Assembly (NCBI GenBank): GCA_900544475.1 | Contig: UQVU01000045.1 | Coordinates: 1-13,110 of the forward strand | DNA from: an uncultured Butyricicoccus sp. | GTDB lineage: Bacteria; Bacillota; Clostridia; Oscillospirales; Butyricicoccaceae | Length of the DNA stretch: 13,110 nucleotides | Direction of reading: 5' to 3' | In this document: one piece after another, positions 9,217-13,110 of the stretch | Layout: the number at the start of each line of letters is the position of its first letter | Numbering within the stretch: the stretch's first letter is position 1 | Notes under the pieces: generated by a model | Database searches by the model: none | Told to the model about the DNA's origin: nothing | What the model saw: the letters and a program-made list of their open reading frames with translations, nothing else | Program-made: the position numbers and the translations under genes

Positions 9217-9220
9217 TGCC

Positions 9221-9255
9221 GCAATTCTCCATTTCCCATTCTCACTTTTCCATTA
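9221..9255. repeat. Heptamer array at the smc stop codon
   Basis: On the minus strand five 7-mers run in register from the smc stop: TAATGGA, AAAGTGA, GAATGGG, AAATGGA, GAATTGC. The purine-rich period-7 pattern is like the array before leuS but with an AATGG core. The array supplies both the smc stop codon and the Shine-Dalgarno (GGAG, 9230-9227) of the following small ORF. Confidence 0.65.
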
Positions 9256-12200
9256 CTTAATGGTATTTTTGAGCCGTTTTTCCGCCTCAGCCAGATTGAG
9301 CATCAGCATTTTGGAGACGCCCTGCTCCTGCATGGTCACGCCGTAAAGCATATCTGCTTCTTCCATTGTACCACGTCTGTGCGTAATTACAATAAATTGT
9401 GTGAAATCTGTTAATTTTCGTATATATTTCGCATAGCGCTGCACGTTCACATCGTCGAGCGCGGCTTCGATCTCGTCGAGCACGCAGAACGGTGTGGGAC
9501 GCAGCTTGAGTATCGCAAAGTAGAGCGCGATGGCGACAAACGCCTTTTCGCCGCCCGAAAGCAGGGTGATCGTCTTGACCGCCTTGCCGGGGGGCGACAC
9601 GCGGATGTCGATGCCGCAGGAAAGGATGTCGCTCGTGTCCGCGAGCGTGATCTCCGCGTGGCCGCCGCCGAAAATCTCGCGGAAGGTCTGCCCGAACAGC
9701 ACATTGAGCTTTGCAAACTCGGACGCGAAAATCTCCTTCATGTTGACCGTCAGCCGGTCGATGACCTTGTAAAGCTCGCGCTGCGCCCGCTCCAGGTCGT
9801 CCTTCTGCTCGCCCATGAACGTGCACCGCTCGCGCACCCTGCGGTATTCCTCGACCGCGTCCGTGCTGACGCTGCCGAGGGCGCGAAGCTGCGTGCGCAG
9901 GACGTGCGCGCGTTCGCGTGCGGCGGCCGGGTCGTCAAGCGGCTCGGCGATGCTCTCCGCCGGGGTGGGCGTCAGCTCGTAATTCTCCCACATTCGGTCG
10001 AGAATCTGCCGCTCCTCGGCTTTCAGCTGTCCCACGCGGTTTTCGAGCCGCGACGACTCGCGCTCCAGACCGAGTATCTGCTCGTTTGCGTTCTGCGCGT
10101 CGCGCCTCGCCTCGTTCTGCCGCGCCTCAAGCTGCTCGCGCTTTTCGCCGGCCTGCGTCAGTTTTTCCTGCGTGCTGTGCGTCAGCGCTTCCGCCTGTTC
10201 GCGTGCGGTCTGCGCGTCATGCAGCTCGCCGTTTAAGCGGCGGGTTTCCTCTTTCAGCCGCGCAACGCTCTCCTGCGTGCCGGAAAGCCCGGCGTGCAGC
10301 TCGTCTTTGAGCGTCTGCATCTGCGAGAGCGCACGCTTTTCGCTTTCGAGCGCCGCGTCCGTCCGCGTGAGCGCGTTCCGCGCCTCCGAGAGCCGCGCGT
10401 CCAGCTGTTCCGCGTCAGAGTGCTGCTGCATCTGCGCCTCCCGGCAGGTCTGCACCCGCTCTTCGGCTTCTTTCAGGCGGTTTTCCGCCTGCGCCTGCCG
10501 CTCCTCAAAGGACGCGAGGGCATCCGCGCCGCGCTGCTTTTCCTCGTCCATGCGCTGCCGCTGCTGCGAAAGCTCCTCATACCGCGCCCGCACGCTGTCG
10601 AGCAGAACGCGGTGCTGCGTGCACGCGGCGGTGAGAGCCGCCTGCTGCTCGGCCTCGCGGCGCATCGCTTCGCTCTGTTCACTCGCCGAAGTTTCGTAGT
10701 TTTTCTGCTGCTTTTCGGCTTCTTTCAGGCGGTTTTCCGCGTCCGTCAGCACCGATTTGCAGTGCTGCACCTGCTCCTCGGCGGCTTTCAGCCGTCCCGC
10801 CCGCGCGAGAGCGCCCGTGCCGCGGGAGGCCGAGCCGCCCGTCATTGCGCCGCCGGACTGGATAACCTGCCCGTCGAGCGTCACGATGCGGAAGCGGTGT
10901 CCGCGCGACCGCGCGAGGGCAAGCGCCGCGTCCATGTTGTCGCACACGACCGTGCGGGCCAGCAGATTTCGCACGACCGCGCCGTATTTTTCCTCGAACC
11001 GCACAAGGCTGTCCGCCGTGCCGCAGCAGCCGTGCTCGCGCTCCAAGCCGCTTTCGCGGAGGGAGGCCGGGCGGATGGTGTCGAGCGGCAGGAAAGTCGC
11101 GCGTCCGCCGTCCGTGCGGCGCAGATATTCGATGCACTTCTTGCCGTTTTCGGCGGTTGCCACCACGATGGAGGACGCCGACGCGCCGAGCGCGGTGTCG
11201 ATGGCGGTGACGAAACGGCTTTCGGTCGAAATGAGAGCGGAAACCGGGCCGTGCACCCCGGAAAGACCGCCTCGCGATGCCTGCTGCATGACCGACTTGA
11301 CCGAGCGCGAAAAGCCCTCGAAGTCGCGCTGCATATCGTGCAGCATGGCCGCGCGGTTTTCTGCGTCCGTCAGCGCACTCTGCGCCTGCCGCAGCGCCGT
11401 GCCGCAGCGTTCCGCGTCGGTTTTCGCCTTCCGCAGCGCCGCGTCCGCCTCGTAAAGCGCTGTCTGCCTCTCCTTGAGCGCCGCGCCGCTGTTCCGGGCG
11501 CGTGTGTCCATGTCCTGCTGCTCATTTTCGGCGTCGCGCAGCTGTGCTTCCGCGCTTTCGCACTCGCGCCGCAGGCTGTCCTGCCGGTCGTCCATACCGG
11601 AAAGGCCGGACTGCGCCGCCGTGCGCCCGAGCGCCAGCTCATGCAGGGCGTTCCGTGCGTCCTCGCGGCGGCGCTCCGCCTCCTCTAAATCCCGCAGGGC
11701 GGCGTCTGTCTGCGCCTGCTGCGCGGTTTTCTCCGCGTTCAGTGTGGAAAGCGCATCTTGCAGGCCGTTTTTCTCGGTTTCGAGGGCGTCTACGCGCGTT
11801 TTCCGGGCGGTCAGCTGCGCGTCAAGGCTCTCCGCCTGCTTTTCGCGTTCCGCGCGCTCCGCCTGCACGCGCTCGATGTTGCGCTGCGCGTTTTCGATGT
11901 TCGCACGCAGCACGGCGATGCGGCTCTCCTGCTCGGCGGCGTTTCGCTCGCTCTCGCGCAGAGAAGCACGCAGCGCGTCGATTTCGCGGTCGATTTCGTG
12001 CAGCTCGCCGGTCAGATGGTCCGCGCGGCTGTACAGCTGCTCCTGCGCGGTTTTCGCCTGCTCAAGCTGCCCCCGGCAGGCTTCGGCGTCCCGGTACAGC
12101 TTGTCCGCGTCAGCTTTCAGCCGGTTCAGCTGCCGCAGCCAGAGCGAAACCTCGAGAACCCTCAGCTCGCTTTTCAGCGCGAGGTACTGCTCGGCCTTTT

Positions 12201-12828
12201 CGGCCTGGCGTTCGAGCGGTTCCAGCTGGCGCGTCAGCTCATCGTAGAGGTCGCGGATGCGCGTGAGGTTTTCCTCGGTCGCGGCGAGGCGGCGCTCCGC
12301 CTCCTCCTTGCGAACGCGGAATTTGGTGATGCCGGCGGCCTCCTCGAAAATTTCGCGGCGGTCCTCGCTTTTGAGGGAGAGGATCTCGTCAATGCGGCCC
12401 TGCCCGATGCTCGAATAGCCGTCGCGGCCGAGGCCGGTGTCCATGAACAGCTCACGGATGTCCTTGAGGCGGCAGTGCTTTTTGCCGAGGTAGTATTCGC
12501 TCTCGCCCGAGCGGTAGTAGCGGCGCGTCACCATGATTTCGGTAAAGGGCGAACGGAAAACGCCGGTGGAGTTGTCGAGAATGAGCGACACCTCGGCGAA
12601 CCCGACCGGGCCGCGCTTCGCCGTGCCGCTGAAAATGACGTCCTCCATCTTTGCCCCGCGCAGCGAACGCGAGGACTGCTCGCCGAGCACCCAGCGGATC
12701 GCGTCCGAGATATTCGATTTGCCGGAGCCGTTCGGACCGACGATCGCGGTCATGCCGCCGAGAAATTTGATCTCCGTGCGGTCGGGAAACGACTTGAACC
12801 CCTGTAAGATCAGGCTCTTGAGAACCAT
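9253..12828 (-). CDS. smc: Chromosome segregation ATPase SMC
   Basis: SMC forms the ring-shaped condensin with ScpA and ScpB that compacts and segregates the chromosome. The 1191-residue product has the expected five-part build. The N-terminal head carries Walker A GPNGSGKS (31-38). A first coiled coil spans about 160-505. The hinge at about 521-671 includes GVHGPVSALI, FLPLDTIRP and the Gly-rich GAMTGGS. A return coiled coil reaches about 1010. The C-terminal head has the ABC signature LSGGEK (1090-1095), Walker B FCVLDE ending at D1118-E1119, and the His switch VITHRRGT. The start ATG 12828-12826 is chosen because MVLKSLILQGFKSF is the family N-terminus and GAGGTGG (12838-12832) lies 3 nt upstream. 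It is the first gene of the cluster, with its own promoter in an AT-rich patch. Confidence 0.98.
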   Translation of the reverse strand: MVLKSLILQGFKSFPDRTEIKFLGGMTAIVGPNGSGKSNISDAIRWVLGEQSSRSLRGAKMEDVIFSGTAKRGPVGFAEVSLILDNSTGVFRSPFTEIMVTRRYYRSGESEYYLGKKHCRLKDIRELFMDTGLGRDGYSSIGQGRIDEILSLKSEDRREIFEEAAGITKFRVRKEEAERRLAATEENLTRIRDLYDELTRQLEPLERQAEKAEQYLALKSELRVLEVSLWLRQLNRLKADADKLYRDAEACRGQLEQAKTAQEQLYSRADHLTGELHEIDREIDALRASLRESERNAAEQESRIAVLRANIENAQRNIERVQAERAEREKQAESLDAQLTARKTRVDALETEKNGLQDALSTLNAEKTAQQAQTDAALRDLEEAERRREDARNALHELALGRTAAQSGLSGMDDRQDSLRRECESAEAQLRDAENEQQDMDTRARNSGAALKERQTALYEADAALRKAKTDAERCGTALRQAQSALTDAENRAAMLHDMQRDFEGFSRSVKSVMQQASRGGLSGVHGPVSALISTESRFVTAIDTALGASASSIVVATAENGKKCIEYLRRTDGGRATFLPLDTIRPASLRESGLEREHGCCGTADSLVRFEEKYGAVVRNLLARTVVCDNMDAALALARSRGHRFRIVTLDGQVIQSGGAMTGGSASRGTGALARAGRLKAAEEQVQHCKSVLTDAENRLKEAEKQQKNYETSASEQSEAMRREAEQQAALTAACTQHRVLLDSVRARYEELSQQRQRMDEEKQRGADALASFEERQAQAENRLKEAEERVQTCREAQMQQHSDAEQLDARLSEARNALTRTDAALESEKRALSQMQTLKDELHAGLSGTQESVARLKEETRRLNGELHDAQTAREQAEALTHSTQEKLTQAGEKREQLEARQNEARRDAQNANEQILGLERESSRLENRVGQLKAEERQILDRMWENYELTPTPAESIAEPLDDPAAARERAHVLRTQLRALGSVSTDAVEEYRRVRERCTFMGEQKDDLERAQRELYKVIDRLTVNMKEIFASEFAKLNVLFGQTFREIFGGGHAEITLADTSDILSCGIDIRVSPPGKAVKTITLLSGGEKAFVAIALYFAILKLRPTPFCVLDEIEAALDDVNVQRYAKYIRKLTDFTQFIVITHRRGTMEEADMLYGVTMQEQGVSKMLMLNLAEAEKRLKNTIK
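9365..9414 (-). promoter_or_regulatory. Promoter-like island inside the 3' end of smc
   Basis: TTAACA (9414-9409) and TGTAAT (9391-9386) each match the sigma-A consensus at 5 of 6 positions with a 17-nt spacer. A second, overlapping candidate is an extended -10 (TGGTACAAT, 9373-9365) with TTGTAA 16 nt upstream. The stretch 9381-9430 has only 12 G/C in 50 although it codes for a conserved SMC segment, so AT-rich synonymous codons are used. It could drive the small ORF, ftsY and the genes beyond. Confidence 0.5.
10462..10740 (-). repeat. 27-nt direct repeat within the smc coiled coil
   Basis: The same 27 bases occur at 10462-10488 and 10714-10740, both coding for AENRLKEAE. The copies are 252 nt apart, which is 84 codons or exactly 12 coiled-coil heptads. 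Recombination between them would therefore keep both reading frame and heptad register. Confidence 0.85.
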
Positions 12829-12850
12829 GTGCCACCTCAAAGATATAGAT

Positions 12851-12964
12851 AAAATATTTTACCACTTCCGATTTAACACTGTCAACCGAAACGTGAGCGT
12901 ACGGATTCATCGTAATGTTGATATCCGAATGTCCCATGATATATTGCAGGCTTTTCGGGTTAAT
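12851..12964 (-). pseudogene. C-terminal remnant of a tyrosine recombinase
   Basis: Minus-strand translation gives about 38 codons reading INPKSLQYIMGHSDINITMN followed by PYAHVSVDSVKSEV. This matches the last catalytic part of phage or transposon-type tyrosine integrases: the GHS box (His codon 12931-12929) and the nucleophile Tyr in a YAH context (12901-12899). The expected HxxR box before it is missing, and the upstream residues do not look like integrase. No stop closes the frame before it runs out of register into smc. It is therefore a broken scrap and not a working gene. The local GC content of about 34 percent, against roughly 60-67 percent in smc, supports foreign origin. The family is recognised from motifs only. 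Confidence 0.8.
12856..12885 (-). promoter_or_regulatory. Sigma-A promoter for smc
   Basis: TTGACA (12885-12880, exact consensus) and TAAAAT (12861-12856, 5 of 6) are separated by 18 nt. The predicted transcript start near 12849 gives a leader of about 20 nt ending in the smc Shine-Dalgarno. Both boxes lie inside the recombinase remnant: the -35 falls in the codons for Val-Asp-Ser. Confidence 0.85.
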
Positions 12965-13028
12965 ATGTTTTTCCGAGTCCAAGCCCAATTTCAGATATAG
13001 AGGACTAATAACTTCAAAATTGTAATGA

Positions 13029-13067
13029 AAAATCCCACTTGAACTTTGTGAGATCAAGTGGGATTTT
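13029..13067. terminator. Strong hairpin terminator, possibly bidirectional
   Basis: A 14-bp perfect inverted repeat (13029-13042 with 13054-13067) encloses an 11-nt loop. Reading the minus strand, five T residues (13032-13028) follow the GC part of the stem, and reading the plus strand four do (13064-13067). It would stop transcription arriving from upstream genes and isolate the smc promoter. It could also be the end of the mobile element that left the recombinase scrap. Beyond it, 13068-13110 is AT-rich with no supported feature. Confidence 0.8.
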
Positions 13068-13110
13068 ATGAATGTAGTCATTGTGTTGAAATTAAGATTA
13101 TTTCCTCATC

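Noticed and set aside
11758..12807. Plus-strand open frames opposite smc (also 10294-11688 and 9658-10236)
   Set aside because: These are repetitive Arg/Leu/Ala-rich shadows of the Glu/Gln/Arg-rich coiled coil. None has a domain or a convincing start signal.
12452..12850. Continuation of the recombinase frame into smc
   Set aside because: The frame stays open only by chance past the remnant. It is out of register with SMC and its translation there resembles nothing.

Overview
The window is a GC-rich chromosomal housekeeping segment, with every supported gene on the minus strand. Gene order (transcribed right to left), Gram-positive-type proteins and promoter style suggest a GC-rich member of the Clostridia, such as a gut Oscillospirales-type organism. 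That placement is inference from gene content and composition. No phylogenetic marker was searched.

Layout in transcription order (high to low coordinates). Positions 12829-13110 are an AT-rich patch (92 G/C of 270 in 12841-13110). It holds a strong hairpin terminator, a C-terminal scrap of a tyrosine recombinase and a near-consensus sigma-A promoter that reads into smc. Then follow smc, a 67-residue hypothetical ORF, ftsY, rph, rdgB, yhbY, nadD, yqeK, a LytR-CpsA-Psr (LCP) wall-assembly gene, rsfS and leuS. Many junctions are tight: ftsY/rph and yhbY/nadD overlap as ATGA, and rph/rdgB are 14 nt apart. rpsU comes last, with its own perfect-consensus promoter and a strong terminator. Positions 1-110 are a chain of GC-rich hairpins with no gene.

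The genes serve core growth: chromosome segregation (SMC), membrane protein targeting (FtsY), RNA 3'-end trimming (RNase PH), nucleotide-pool cleaning (RdgB), ribosome assembly or silencing (YhbY, RsfS), NAD synthesis (NadD), dinucleotide turnover (YqeK), wall polymer attachment (LCP) and translation (LeuRS, S21). The yhbY-nadD-yqeK-LCP-rsfS-leuS order is familiar in Firmicutes.

I see no new defence, biosynthetic or mobile system. The unexpected signals are small. They are the recombinase remnant supplying the smc promoter where rnc often sits, an AT-rich promoter-like island in the 3' end of smc, two purine-rich heptamer repeat arrays, the hairpin chain at 1-110, a possible Shine-Dalgarno-masking rpsU leader, non-ATG starts in all four distal genes, and a Gly/Ser/Glu tail on the LCP protein.
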